Shown here piece after piece: positions 1 through 5,906 of a stretch of DNA of 6,812 bases; the stretch's first letter is position 1, and the number at the start of each line of letters is the position of its first letter. The notes below the pieces were generated by a model. That model worked only from the letters and a program-made list of their open reading frames with translations, was not told the DNA's origin and searched no databases. A program made the position numbers and the translations under genes. Source of the DNA: Bacteroidetes bacterium QH_1_64_81 (GTDB lineage Bacteria; Bacteroidota; Rhodothermia; Rhodothermales; Salinibacteraceae); assembly GCA_003022655.1 (NCBI GenBank), contig PXSX01000075.1, positions 1,467-8,278 of the forward strand, given 5' to 3'.

Positions 1-588
1 GGCCTCGGTGCCGCCCACGAGCATGGCCCGGGCGTGCCCCTGCCGCAGAAGGAGGAGCCCGTCGGTGATGGCGTCGTTGCCGGTGGCGCAGGCGCTCACC
101 ACGCAGTGGTTGGGCCCGCGCAGCGTGTGCTCGATGGCAATCAGGCCCGCCGCCATGTTGCTGATCATCATGGGGACGAAGAAGGGGGAAATGTGCCGCG
201 CCCCGTTTTCGTCGAGGTCGAGCACCGAGTCAACGAACAGGTCGCTCCCCCCGACGCCCGTGCCGAAGATGACCCCAATGTCGTCACGGGTCTCCGGATC
301 GAGACTGTCGGTGTCGAGGTCGGCGTCGTCGAAGGCCTGCTGGGCGACGGCCAAGGCGTACTGGCTGAACGGGTCCTGGCGCCGCGCCTGCTTTTCACTA
401 ATGTAATCAGTCGGGTCGAAGCCGGAAACCTCGCAGGCGATTTTGGTCCGGACATCCGAGGCGTCGAACTTGGTGATGGGACCGGCCCCGCTCTCGCCGG
501 CCAGAAGGGCGTCCCAGAACTCGGCGACGGAGTGGCCGAGGGGCGTAAGGGCCCCGAGACCGGTAACGACGACGCGGCGGTCATTAAT
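1..588 (-). CDS. fabF: 3-oxoacyl-[acyl-carrier-protein] synthase II (KAS II), N-terminal part, cut by window edge
   Basis: FabF condenses malonyl-ACP with a growing acyl-ACP in the cytoplasmic type II fatty acid synthase. The minus strand reads 196 codons without a stop up to the window edge, about half of the usual ~415 residues. Seen: the N-terminal strand RRVVVTGLGALTPLG (residues 4-18), GVIFGTGVGG (105-114), the loop ISPFFVPMMISNMAAG (133-148), and the nucleophile motif SACATG with the catalytic Cys at residue 167, followed by LVGGTEA. The two active-site His residues lie beyond the edge. The start is odd. In this frame there is a TGA at 610-612 and no ATG, GTG or TTG before about residue 79. 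The best candidate is ATT at 588-586 (giving M-N-D-R-R-V), a rare start codon. An ATG at 584-582 is in the wrong frame. A one-base deletion after an ancestral ATG-ACN (M-T-R-R-V) is the alternative. No acpP lies immediately upstream, although acpP-fabF is a common order elsewhere. Family call very sure, start unsure. Confidence 0.95.
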   Translation of the reverse strand, partial: MNDRRVVVTGLGALTPLGHSVAEFWDALLAGESGAGPITKFDASDVRTKIACEVSGFDPTDYISEKQARRQDPFSQYALAVAQQAFDDADLDTDSLDPETRDDIGVIFGTGVGGSDLFVDSVLDLDENGARHISPFFVPMMISNMAAGLIAIEHTLRGPNHCVVSACATGNDAITDGLLLLRQGHARAMLVGGTEA

Positions 589-592
589 TTCG

Positions 593-622
593 CGCTCTCG
601 CGGGCAGAATCAAAACAGACTC
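593..622 (-). repeat. Single end of the palindromic MITE-like element, abutting the fabF start
   Basis: On the minus strand, from 622 downwards, the sequence gagtctgttttgatt is identical over 15 bases to the left end of the intact element at 5190-5204. After a short gap, cgcgagagcg (602-593) also matches the element (5215-5224). The outer tip is at 622 and the interior points into fabF, but after about 40 bases the fabF reading frame begins and no second end is found. It is therefore a lone or truncated end, left by deletion or recombination, or a leader sequence shared for another reason. No TNA trinucleotide flanks position 622. The match is too long for chance in a window this size. Confidence 0.7.
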
Positions 623-809
623 CGAGAGGCGCAGGCCCAGCGGGTCCCGACGGGCAGCGCGGGCGCCCGCATTCACGCGATGCCGGGAGGGTGCAGGGAA
701 CGCGGGATCGGCGACGAGCAAGTCTTCCGCCGGGAGCCCGGTGAGCGCGAGCGCGCTCCTTCACCCCGGGCCAAACGGCTGTGAACACCATTTTGCCTCT
801 GAATTGTGT

Positions 810-838
810 AGTGTACCGTCCCATCCGTTTCGAAACAA
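810..838 (-). promoter_or_regulatory. Possible sigma70-like promoter for fabF
   Basis: On the minus strand TTGTTT (838-833) and TACACT (815-810) are separated by 17 bases. Transcription would start near 803 and leave a leader of roughly 215 bases before the fabF start region, running through the repeat end at 593-622. This is a motif match only; promoters in this phylum often differ from the sigma70 consensus. Confidence 0.25.
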
Positions 839-875
839 GGGGTTCCGCTGGGGTCATGCGGATTTAACCAAGTGG

Positions 876-921
876 GAAGCCGGTTGGGGGATGGATGTCA
901 AGCCGAGACACAGCGGGCGAC
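876..921 (+). repeat. Partial copy of the left arm of the element at 995-1160 (direct repeat)
   Basis: Positions 900-921 and 1020-1041 are direct repeats of 22 bases differing at a single base (agccgagacacag followed by c or t, then gggcgac), exactly 120 bases apart. Similarity continues weakly to the left, where gaagccggtt (876-885) parallels gaacctgtttt (995-1005). The second copy lies inside the left arm of the palindromic element at 995-1160. The first is therefore probably a truncated extra copy of the same arm; no core hairpin follows it. Confidence 0.5.
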
Positions 922-994
922 ATGCACGAACGAGGACCCGGAGATGCTTGCGGTGTTCTCACGAGAGGCATGACGAGGCACAAGAGGCGGTTCA

Positions 995-1160
995 GAACCT
1001 GTTTTGCGAGGGGGTGGGAAAGCCGAGACACAGTGGGCGACGCCGCAATGAACCGCTCAAATGAACCTTGTAGCGGAGCTACCAGGTGATATGCCGAAGG
1101 TTCATTGCGCGAGGCTGACGCCGCAGTCGCGTCCCGTGAGAAATCCGGGATACCCCGTTC
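995..1160 (+). repeat. Diverged palindromic MITE-like element (second family member)
   Basis: The centre is tgtagcggagctacc (1069-1083), a perfect 5-bp stem GTAGC/GCTAC (1070-1074, 1078-1082) with a 3-base loop. It matches the core of the intact element (5264-5278) at 14 of 15 positions. Around it cgcaatgaacc (1044-1054) pairs perfectly with ggttcattgcg (1099-1109); aatgaacctt (1060-1069) can pair alternatively with 1097-1106. The left tip gaacctgttttg (995-1006) resembles gagtctgttttg of the intact copy and sits at the same 81-base distance from the core. On the right cccgtgagaaat (1133-1144) resembles cccgggagataaat (5324-5337). The right tip is poorly conserved and no target duplication is visible, so the outer limits are approximate. 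It encodes nothing. Confidence 0.55.
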
Positions 1161-1305
1161 GCCCCCTGCTTGCCATGACCTCGGGCTTCTTGCCTCTCTC
1201 GTCGGCGGCTACATTGAGGAGCGCATGCAGTCGCGCGTGGAAGGCACGAGTCCGACGGCGTAGCATCGCCCGTTGTCACACCTGGCCGGAGACGGGCCGG
1301 GTCGG

Positions 1306-2238
1306 CTACGAAGGCTCATCGGGCGGGCGCTGAATGGAGACCTCCCGGGTGGCCCGTACGTAGCTGCCGAAGACGCCGGTGCCTCCCTCCACGTACTCGA
1401 TGACGTTGGGAATCTCGCCAGGCCCGAGCCCGCCTTGCTCGCCCGGCGATTGGGCCTGTTGAGATCGGAAGAGGTCGTAGAGGTTGTCGTCGATGACGTG
1501 CACGGCCGATTCATTCGGCCCGTAGAACGCTACGGAAATCCACGGGAGCTGGGTCGTGATGCGTCCCGCCTCGTCGCGGCTGAAGTTCGCCTCGTTGAGG
1601 ATGCCCGAGGACGTGGTGCGGAATGCCTCGATGCTGTCCTCCTCCGGGTCGTAGCTCTCTTCGTAAAAGGGCGTGAGCTGCTTTCGAAGTGCCGAGTCGG
1701 GATTGCTAAAATCACGAAGAGAGGTGGTCGTCAGCACGAGGACTGCCTGTCTGTCGCGGGCGCTCTGGGGTGGGGTAATGGTGAACGCGGGCTGGTCCGG
1801 GCCCTGGTAGACGACCGCCTCGTTTTCGGTCTCCACGATCGAAATGGTGTCGGGGACGGTGGTGGTGGCCGTCACCTCGGTCCCGTCCGGCGTACTGACC
1901 GACAACTCGTAGGAGGTACGGGGCCGAACCGTGGGCGGCGGGCTCGGGCGGGGGGCGTACAGGCCCGCCTCGGTTTCCTCGAAGGCAATGGTCTTGGTAG
2001 GCGTCCCGTCGTCGGTGAGGTGGCGCACCTCGACCGTCGCGCCGGTAACGGCCGCCTCGCGAGGGCTGTAGGCATCATCGATCCCCACACTGCGGGTGAG
2101 TTGAATCGTGTCCATGGGCGCTCCGCCCTGGAGGTACGCCTCCACGACGACCTCCGGCTCCGGCTGGGTCGCGGTCGTGTCGCAGCCGAGGGCGACGACG
2201 GAGAGGAGCAACAGCGCGGCGGGATATAATCGAGTCAT
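1306..2238 (-). CDS. DUF4249 lipoprotein, partner of the upstream TonB-dependent receptor
   Basis: 310 residues. The N-terminus MTRLYPAALLLLSVVALGC is a lipoprotein signal with the lipidated Cys at residue 19 (lipobox V-A-L-G-C), so the mature protein should be membrane anchored, probably at the outer membrane. Features typical of DUF4249 follow: EVVVEAYLQGG (29-39), TIQLTRS (44-50), GATVEVR (66-72), an AGLY element (91-94), a strand-rich YELSVSTPDGTEVTATTTVP segment (110-129), and a C-terminal GVFGSYVR (288-295). The composition is acidic, as expected of a salt-in halophile. The start at 2238 was chosen because it opens the signal peptide; the frame stays open upstream to 2340 but that part reads as non-coding. 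No clear Shine-Dalgarno is present, which is common in this phylum. It lies 141 bases behind the receptor gene on the same strand and is probably co-transcribed. DUF4249 proteins commonly accompany such receptors, but their function and substrate are not established. Confidence 0.85.
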   Translation of the reverse strand: MTRLYPAALLLLSVVALGCDTTATQPEPEVVVEAYLQGGAPMDTIQLTRSVGIDDAYSPREAAVTGATVEVRHLTDDGTPTKTIAFEETEAGLYAPRPSPPPTVRPRTSYELSVSTPDGTEVTATTTVPDTISIVETENEAVVYQGPDQPAFTITPPQSARDRQAVLVLTTTSLRDFSNPDSALRKQLTPFYEESYDPEEDSIEAFRTTSSGILNEANFSRDEAGRITTQLPWISVAFYGPNESAVHVIDDNLYDLFRSQQAQSPGEQGGLGPGEIPNVIEYVEGGTGVFGSYVRATREVSIQRPPDEPS

Positions 2239-2379
2239 CGGGACATGCGCAGGGACTGTTCGGACAGGCGTCGAGGCATAGGAGAACGGGGGTCGGCCGA
2301 AGGAGCTCTGTCTGCATGCCGGCCTGCCGGAACGGCTCAATGGCGAGACAGACGCCTCCGGAGTCTGACGGACGCGCGT

Positions 2380-4695
2380 TCAGAAGGTGAGTGAGAACGA
2401 CACATTGGGCACGGGGATTGGGATTTGGGGCGTCTCGGTGCGCGAGAGGGTGCCGTCCGGTTCGTCCTCGTACTGGTAAAACCAGATGTTGCGCCGGGCA
2501 TAGGCGTTGATGGCCTGGAGCTGAAGCTCGTAGTCGGCCACCCCAAAGAACCGGCCCGTACGCGCCACGCCCAGGTCGAGCCGGTGATAGGGAGGAAGGC
2601 GTGCGTTGTTGAAGGGGCTCACGAGCACGGTTTCCGTTCCGCCGGCCCCCGGACTGAACGAGAAGGGAGTGTCTACGAGCTCATAGCGCTGCTGGGGCCT
2701 CGTGTAGGCCTGCCCCGTGGCGTAGCTGAAGGTGCCCGAGACGCGCCACTGGCCAGTGAGGTGGTAGTTAAGGGCGATCGTGAGATTGTGCGTCCGGTCG
2801 TAGTTCGTGGGGGCGTACTGGGGCGCTCCCGACTCGGACTCGTTGATATTGGGGAAGCGGCGCTCGGTGCGGCTGAGGGTGTAGCTGAGAAATCCATTAA
2901 GGCGGCCCTCGGGGCGCCGGAGCAGCACCTCCGTCCCGTAGGCCCGTCCGTCGCCGATGTGGAAGCGGTCGGCGTACGGGAGGCCCGCCACGTTGCGCCG
3001 AAACGGATCGCGCTCGAAGAGGTCGCGCATGGTGCGCCCAAAGGCCTCCACCTCGAGGCGCCACGCGTTGCCGAGCTGGGCGTTGACGCCCAGGGCCGCC
3101 TGGTCGCCAAACGACGGGGCGACGCCCCGGTCGGACATGAACCACGTGTCGAACGCCGTGAAGAGCTGGCTCGTCTCCAGGGTCAGAAACTGGTTGTAGC
3201 GGCCGTAGGCGGCCTGGAGCTGTACCGAGGAGGTGAGGGTGTGCTCCACCGACAGACGCGGGGCGAGCCGCACGTAGTCGCCTTCCGAAAAGTACAGGGC
3301 CCGAAGTCCGCCCCGGAGGGTCCAGTCGGGGGCCGGCGTATACGTGTCTTCCAGGTACAGGGCCGTCTGCACGCCTTGAAGGTCCTGGTCGAAGGTCGTG
3401 TCTCCGTCAAACGTGTCTCGGAGCTGGAAGGTGAGGCGAGTGGCCTGCAGGCCGGCCTCAATGGTGTGCTTCTCGCCCGGCACGTATTCGAGGTCGGCCT
3501 TCAGCGAGACATCGCTCACCTCGTTGATCTGCGTGAAGCGCGTGCCGCCCAGGGTGAAGACCGGCGTGCTCTTGTAGCGCGAGCCCGCGACCAGGAGCGT
3601 CGAGAAGAGCTGATCGGAAAAGAGGTGGGTCCACTCTCCGCTGAGTGTCCGGTTGCCGTAGCTGACGTCAAACTCCTGCCCACTGCCGGGGGTGATGAAG
3701 AGCTGGTCCTGCCCCCCGTATCCCGCCAGCGAAAGCTGATCGTTGGGACCCGCGTCGTAGGTGATCTTGGCGTTTACGTCGTAGAAGTAGAAGGTTTCGG
3801 GGAGGCCCTCTACGTCGTCCAGCACCGTGAGCAGTGGTTCCAGGGTCGACCGGCGCACGGCCACCATGTACGAGCCGGCCGGGTCGTCGTCCGCTCCGGC
3901 CCCGTACGGCCCCTCAACATAGCCCTGGGCGGTGAGCGTGCCGAGCGTGAGGCCGCCCGTGGTTTCGCGCCGGTTCCCGTCTTTGTTGTAGATGTCGACT
4001 ACGCTCCCGAGCCGGCCCCCGTACTCGGCCGGGTAGGTGCCCTTGTAGAGCTGCACGTCTTTGATCGCGTCGGGGTTGAACGTGGAGAAGAAGCCGAAGA
4101 AGTGGGTGGGGTTGTAAACGGTGGTGCGGTCGAGCTGAATGAGGGTCTGGGCCGGGCCGCCGCCCCGGATGTAGAGGTTGCTGGAGTAGTCCGAGGCCGT
4201 GGTGACGCCCGGCAGCAACGCGAGGGAGCGAAAGACGTCCGGCGCGAGAACAGACGGCAGTTTTGTAATGGAGGCCGTCGGGAGATTGTCGACCCCAATG
4301 CGCTGCTCTGTCCTCTCGTCCTGCTGGCCGGTGACCACCACCTCGCCGGTCTGAAGGTCGGTGGGGGGGAGCTCTACGTCGAGGCGCTCCGTCTCGCCGG
4401 CCGCCAACGTCACCTCCTCGGTGCGCGTCTCGTAGCCGAGGTATGAGAATACGACCGTGTGGGTGCCGGGGGGAAGGTCGCGGATCGTGTAGTAGCCTTC
4501 ATTGTTGGTGGCGGCGCCGCGGCTTGTGCCCGCGATCCGCACGTTGGCCTGCAGCAGCGTCTCTCCTGTTTCGGCATCGCGCACGTATCCGTTCAGGGAT
4601 GCGGTTTCGCTCTTCTGGGCCGCGGCGGGGAGGATCGCAAGCGCAAGGACGGCCGCGCAGAGACCAGCGACGAGGAGGGCGCGACGGACGTCCAT
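2380..4695 (-). CDS. TonB-dependent outer-membrane receptor with N-terminal carboxypeptidase-regulatory-like domain
   Basis: 771 residues, complete. A classical signal peptide (1 to about 26, cleaved near A-A-A-Q) precedes a carboxypeptidase-regulatory-like beta-sandwich at about 31-108 (LNGYVRDAETGETLLQANV; TNNEGYYTIRDLPPGTHTV; FSYLGYET). EVVVTGQ (118-124) is the TonB-box-like segment. The plug spans about 140-245 (LALLPGVTTASDYSSNLYIRGG; KGTYPAEYGGRLGSVVDI). A beta-barrel fills the rest and ends in SFSLTF, with the terminal Phe expected of barrel proteins inserted by BAM. The family imports a ligand across the outer membrane using TonB-ExbBD energy; the ligand cannot be read from the sequence. 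I chose the start at 4695 because it opens a compact signal peptide. An in-frame ATG at 4728-4726 would add 11 residues and would leave almost no leader if the promoter at 4739-4766 is real. The DUF4249 lipoprotein gene follows after 141 bases; the pairing is standard in Bacteroidota and supports a joint uptake role. Confidence 0.95.
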   Translation of the reverse strand: MDVRRALLVAGLCAAVLALAILPAAAQKSETASLNGYVRDAETGETLLQANVRIAGTSRGAATNNEGYYTIRDLPPGTHTVVFSYLGYETRTEEVTLAAGETERLDVELPPTDLQTGEVVVTGQQDERTEQRIGVDNLPTASITKLPSVLAPDVFRSLALLPGVTTASDYSSNLYIRGGGPAQTLIQLDRTTVYNPTHFFGFFSTFNPDAIKDVQLYKGTYPAEYGGRLGSVVDIYNKDGNRRETTGGLTLGTLTAQGYVEGPYGAGADDDPAGSYMVAVRRSTLEPLLTVLDDVEGLPETFYFYDVNAKITYDAGPNDQLSLAGYGGQDQLFITPGSGQEFDVSYGNRTLSGEWTHLFSDQLFSTLLVAGSRYKSTPVFTLGGTRFTQINEVSDVSLKADLEYVPGEKHTIEAGLQATRLTFQLRDTFDGDTTFDQDLQGVQTALYLEDTYTPAPDWTLRGGLRALYFSEGDYVRLAPRLSVEHTLTSSVQLQAAYGRYNQFLTLETSQLFTAFDTWFMSDRGVAPSFGDQAALGVNAQLGNAWRLEVEAFGRTMRDLFERDPFRRNVAGLPYADRFHIGDGRAYGTEVLLRRPEGRLNGFLSYTLSRTERRFPNINESESGAPQYAPTNYDRTHNLTIALNYHLTGQWRVSGTFSYATGQAYTRPQQRYELVDTPFSFSPGAGGTETVLVSPFNNARLPPYHRLDLGVARTGRFFGVADYELQLQAINAYARRNIWFYQYEDEPDGTLSRTETPQIPIPVPNVSFSLTF

Positions 4696-4738
4696 AGAAG
4701 CGCGAGTGATTGAGACCGGAGAGAGCATCGAAAGGAAG

Positions 4739-4766
4739 GGAGTAAGACGATTTGATGGGTTCTCAA
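4739..4766 (-). promoter_or_regulatory. Possible promoter of the receptor / DUF4249 unit
   Basis: On the minus strand TTGAGA (4766-4761) and TACTCC (4744-4739) are 16 bases apart, placing a start site near 4732 and a leader of about 37 bases before the ATG at 4695. The -10 match is poor. It is listed because it lies at the right distance and directly beside an inverted repeat. Confidence 0.25.
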
Positions 4767-4769
4767 CAG

Positions 4770-4801
4770 GTCGAATGAGCGTATGATGCCCGGCATTCGA
4801 C
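4770..4801. promoter_or_regulatory. Inverted repeat upstream of the receptor, possible operator
   Basis: GTCGAATG (4770-4777) and CATTCGAC (4794-4801) form a perfect 8-bp inverted repeat with a 16-base spacer, ending three bases from the proposed -35 hexamer of the receptor promoter. A small palindrome ATTCG-A-CGAAT (4795-4805) overlaps its outer half-site. This placement suits a dimeric regulator, but no regulator gene is in the window and the binding role is inferred. Confidence 0.35.
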
Positions 4802-5109
4802 GAATCGCATGTGCAGAGCGACGAACGCAGGCTCGAACTGCGCTCGGCCACGTCCGTTCGCGGCTGTTCGTACGGATTCCGTCTCGGGACGCCCCCGCCG
4901 GTCTCCAGCGGCCGGGCCGGTTGTGCACCTGCAGTACTACTCCATGGCCGGAACCGAGCTCCTCGGCGGACCGATGCCTGTCGCACGCTCCGATGAGGCC
5001 TGGCGGGGTTCCGGCTACAAGGTCGCTCCCGTAGCTCAGAGGTTCTCCGTGCAGCTGAAAAGTCCCGAGTAGCCACTCTTCGCGCCTACGCACTTTTGGG
5101 CACCCGTCC
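4802..5109. other. Non-coding stretch between the receptor control region and the rhodanese terminator
   Basis: No convincing gene on either strand. The receptor frame stays open upstream to about 5076, but its translation lacks any domain and lies before the signal peptide. A minor hairpin ccgag-ctc-ctcgg occurs at about 4954-4966. The string cccgtagctcagaggtt near 5030 recalls a tRNA D-arm, but no acceptor, anticodon or T arm follows. Nothing else is recognised. Confidence 0.5.
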
Positions 5110-5153
5110 ACACAAAAGACGAGGCCACCGCCCACGTCTGCGGTGGCCCCGTC
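5110..5153 (-). terminator. Rho-independent terminator of the rhodanese gene
   Basis: The minus strand forms a 9-bp perfect GC-rich stem (GGCCACCGC, 5148-5140, with GCGGTGGCC, 5131-5123) around an 8-base loop. Four further pairs (GACG/CGTC) follow after one mismatch, and then the T-rich tail TTTTGTGT (5117-5110). The plus strand has no T-tract, so it acts for minus-strand transcripts. If the mobile element at 5190-5349 is removed together with one TTA, this hairpin begins 33 bases after the rhodanese stop codon, a normal spacing. It also shields the receptor gene downstream. Confidence 0.8.
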
Positions 5154-5186
5154 GCAGTCGTCGCCAACGTGGAAGACGCAACCGAC

Positions 5187-5352
5187 TTAGAGTCTGTTTT
5201 GATTTTGGGTCGGATCGCGAGAGCGAGAATTGACGGAGCGAAAATCGCCCCCTGAGCGAGGCCTGTAGCGGGGCTACCGGTCGAGTGAAGGGGCGATTTG
5301 CAGCCCGTCAAGGCCGCTCGGAGCCCGGGAGATAAATTAAAACAGACTCTTA
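5187..5352. mobile_element. Intact MITE-like palindromic element with 3-bp target duplication
   Basis: A 160-bp non-coding element (5190-5349) is bounded by perfect 11-bp terminal inverted repeats gagtctgtttt (5190-5200) and aaaacagactc (5339-5349); the match extends to 15 of 16 bases. Directly outside lie TTA at 5187-5189 and TTA at 5350-5352, a 3-bp target duplication. The whole element is an imperfect palindrome. An inner arm at 5231-5251 pairs with 5290-5310 at 17 of 21 positions, including aaatcgcccc/ggggcgattt, and the centre is GTAGC-ggg-GCTAC (5265-5277). No transposase is encoded, so it would need one in trans. GAG-type tips with a TNA duplication recall the IS1031 group of the IS5 family; this is from memory and unverified. 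The right-hand duplication is also the stop codon of the rhodanese gene. Confidence 0.8.
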
Positions 5353-5691
5353 AGCCTCCTCGCCGGTCAGCGGGTACCCGGCCTGTCGCCATCCCGCGTA
5401 CCCGTCTTCGAAGTCGATCACGTTCGTGTAGCCCAGTTCCTCGAGCGTCCGGGCCGCCGTCGGCGAGGCGTCGCAGTCCGCATTGGCGCAGTACACTACG
5501 ATGGGCGCGTCTTTGTTGGGCACGAGGCGCTCGACCTCCTCAATGTCGTCGGTGGGAACATTGATAGAGCCCGGAATGTGCTTCGCCTCATGGGCCTCCC
5601 GCGGCAGCGTGTTGATGAGAACCGGCGGATGCTCGCCTTCGAGCGCGTCCTTAAGATCATCGGTAGAGATGGTCGTCAGAGTCGTCGGCAT
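5350..5691 (-). CDS. Single-domain rhodanese-like sulfurtransferase
   Basis: 113 residues, one rhodanese domain with no signal peptide, so probably cytoplasmic. Rhodaneses carry sulfane sulfur as a persulfide on an active-site Cys. Seen: ISTDDLKDAL (8-17), a VLINTLP strand (24-30; usual form VLIDVR), the CH2A-like EAKHIPGSINVP (35-46), IVVYC (64-68) with the predicted catalytic Cys68, and the C-terminal GYTNVIDFEDGYAGWRQAGYPL (87-108). The active loop reads C-A-N-A-D-C, so Cys73 stands where canonical C-R-x-G-x-R proteins have the second Arg; substrate preference may therefore differ from thiosulfate. The start at 5691 gives the expected domain length; the frame stays open to an ATG at 5745 but those 18 extra residues look non-coding. 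The TAA stop is part of the target duplication of the adjacent mobile element, and its own terminator lies beyond that element. It is divergent from the receptor gene at 5907. Acidic composition. Physiological role unknown. Confidence 0.9.
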   Translation of the reverse strand: MPTTLTTISTDDLKDALEGEHPPVLINTLPREAHEAKHIPGSINVPTDDIEEVERLVPNKDAPIVVYCANADCDASPTAARTLEELGYTNVIDFEDGYAGWRQAGYPLTGEEA

Positions 5692-5906
5692 AACTGGAGT
5701 TTGAATTGGTGCACGGTTTGCGACGAAATGTCGTTCGGATGTCACTGCAATGCAAAACGGCGGGGTCCGGAACGGGATTCTCCGTGGCGCGGGCGTCTCG
5801 AGGTGTTACACGAGTTCAAGGATTTTCCAGGAAGCGTGAGGACCTGCGGGTCGAGGCAGTCGTTGGGCGCCGTCGGTTGCTCGTCAAATTCGTCCGTTGT
5901 GCCTCC
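5692..5906. promoter_or_regulatory. Divergent intergenic region (rhodanese / second receptor)
   Basis: This 215-base gap must contain both promoters. For the rhodanese, a weak minus-strand pair TTGCAT (5755-5750) and GACATT (5732-5727) with 17-base spacing is the best candidate. For the receptor at 5907 I see no convincing promoter. A palindrome GTGT-T-ACAC (5803-5811) flanked by CTC (5797-5799) and GAG (5812-5814) could be an operator. GGACCTGCGGGTC near 5840 is a short hairpin that partly resembles a B12-box, but the rest of a cobalamin riboswitch is absent. Confidence 0.3.

Larger units (their letters stand above)
589..1305. other. Gene-poor region holding repeat remnants
   Basis: About 700 bases between the fabF start and the end of the DUF4249 gene. 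Short open frames exist on both strands, but none has a recognisable domain. Two of them owe their internal peptide repeats (S-R-D-T-A/V-G-D) to a DNA direct repeat, not to a protein repeat. No tRNA, no CRISPR and no clear terminator for the DUF4249 gene was found. The recognisable content is repetitive: a lone element end (593-622), a direct repeat (900-921 and 1020-1041) and a diverged palindromic element (about 995-1160). Positions 623-875 and 1161-1305 show nothing I can name apart from the weak promoter at 810-838. Confidence 0.6.

Noticed and set aside
168..584. Minus-strand frame starting at the ATG at 584-582, overlapping fabF
   Set aside because: The translation (M-T-A-A-S-S-L-P) is a shifted reading of the conserved fabF sequence and resembles no protein family. 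It is kept open by the high GC content.
741..1089. Two overlapping small plus-strand frames with internal peptide repeats
   Set aside because: The repeated peptides come from the 22-base DNA direct repeat read in two frames, and both frames cross palindromic repeat sequence. No coding signature.
876..1160. CRISPR array
   Set aside because: Only two copies of a repeat occur at a 120-base period, with no regular spacers and no cas genes.
1273..2229. 318-codon plus-strand frame opposite the DUF4249 gene
   Set aside because: The protein on the opposite strand has a lipobox and DUF4249 motifs; this frame has neither a domain nor a plausible start.
2425..4446. 673-codon open frame on the plus strand opposite the receptor gene
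   Set aside because: It is antisense to a well-supported TonB receptor; such long antisense frames are expected from strong GC codon bias. No signal peptide or domain is seen.
5028..5100. tRNA-like string cccgtagctcagaggtt
   Set aside because: It resembles a D-arm box only; no 7-bp acceptor stem, anticodon arm or GGTTCGA T-loop follows at the required spacing.
5770..5860. Possible cobalamin riboswitch upstream of the second receptor
   Set aside because: aagcgtgaggacctgcg partly resembles a B12-box and acgggattctccgtgg recalls the GGGA..GGTG element, but they are only about 60 bases apart and the CCGCAACTGT core is missing.
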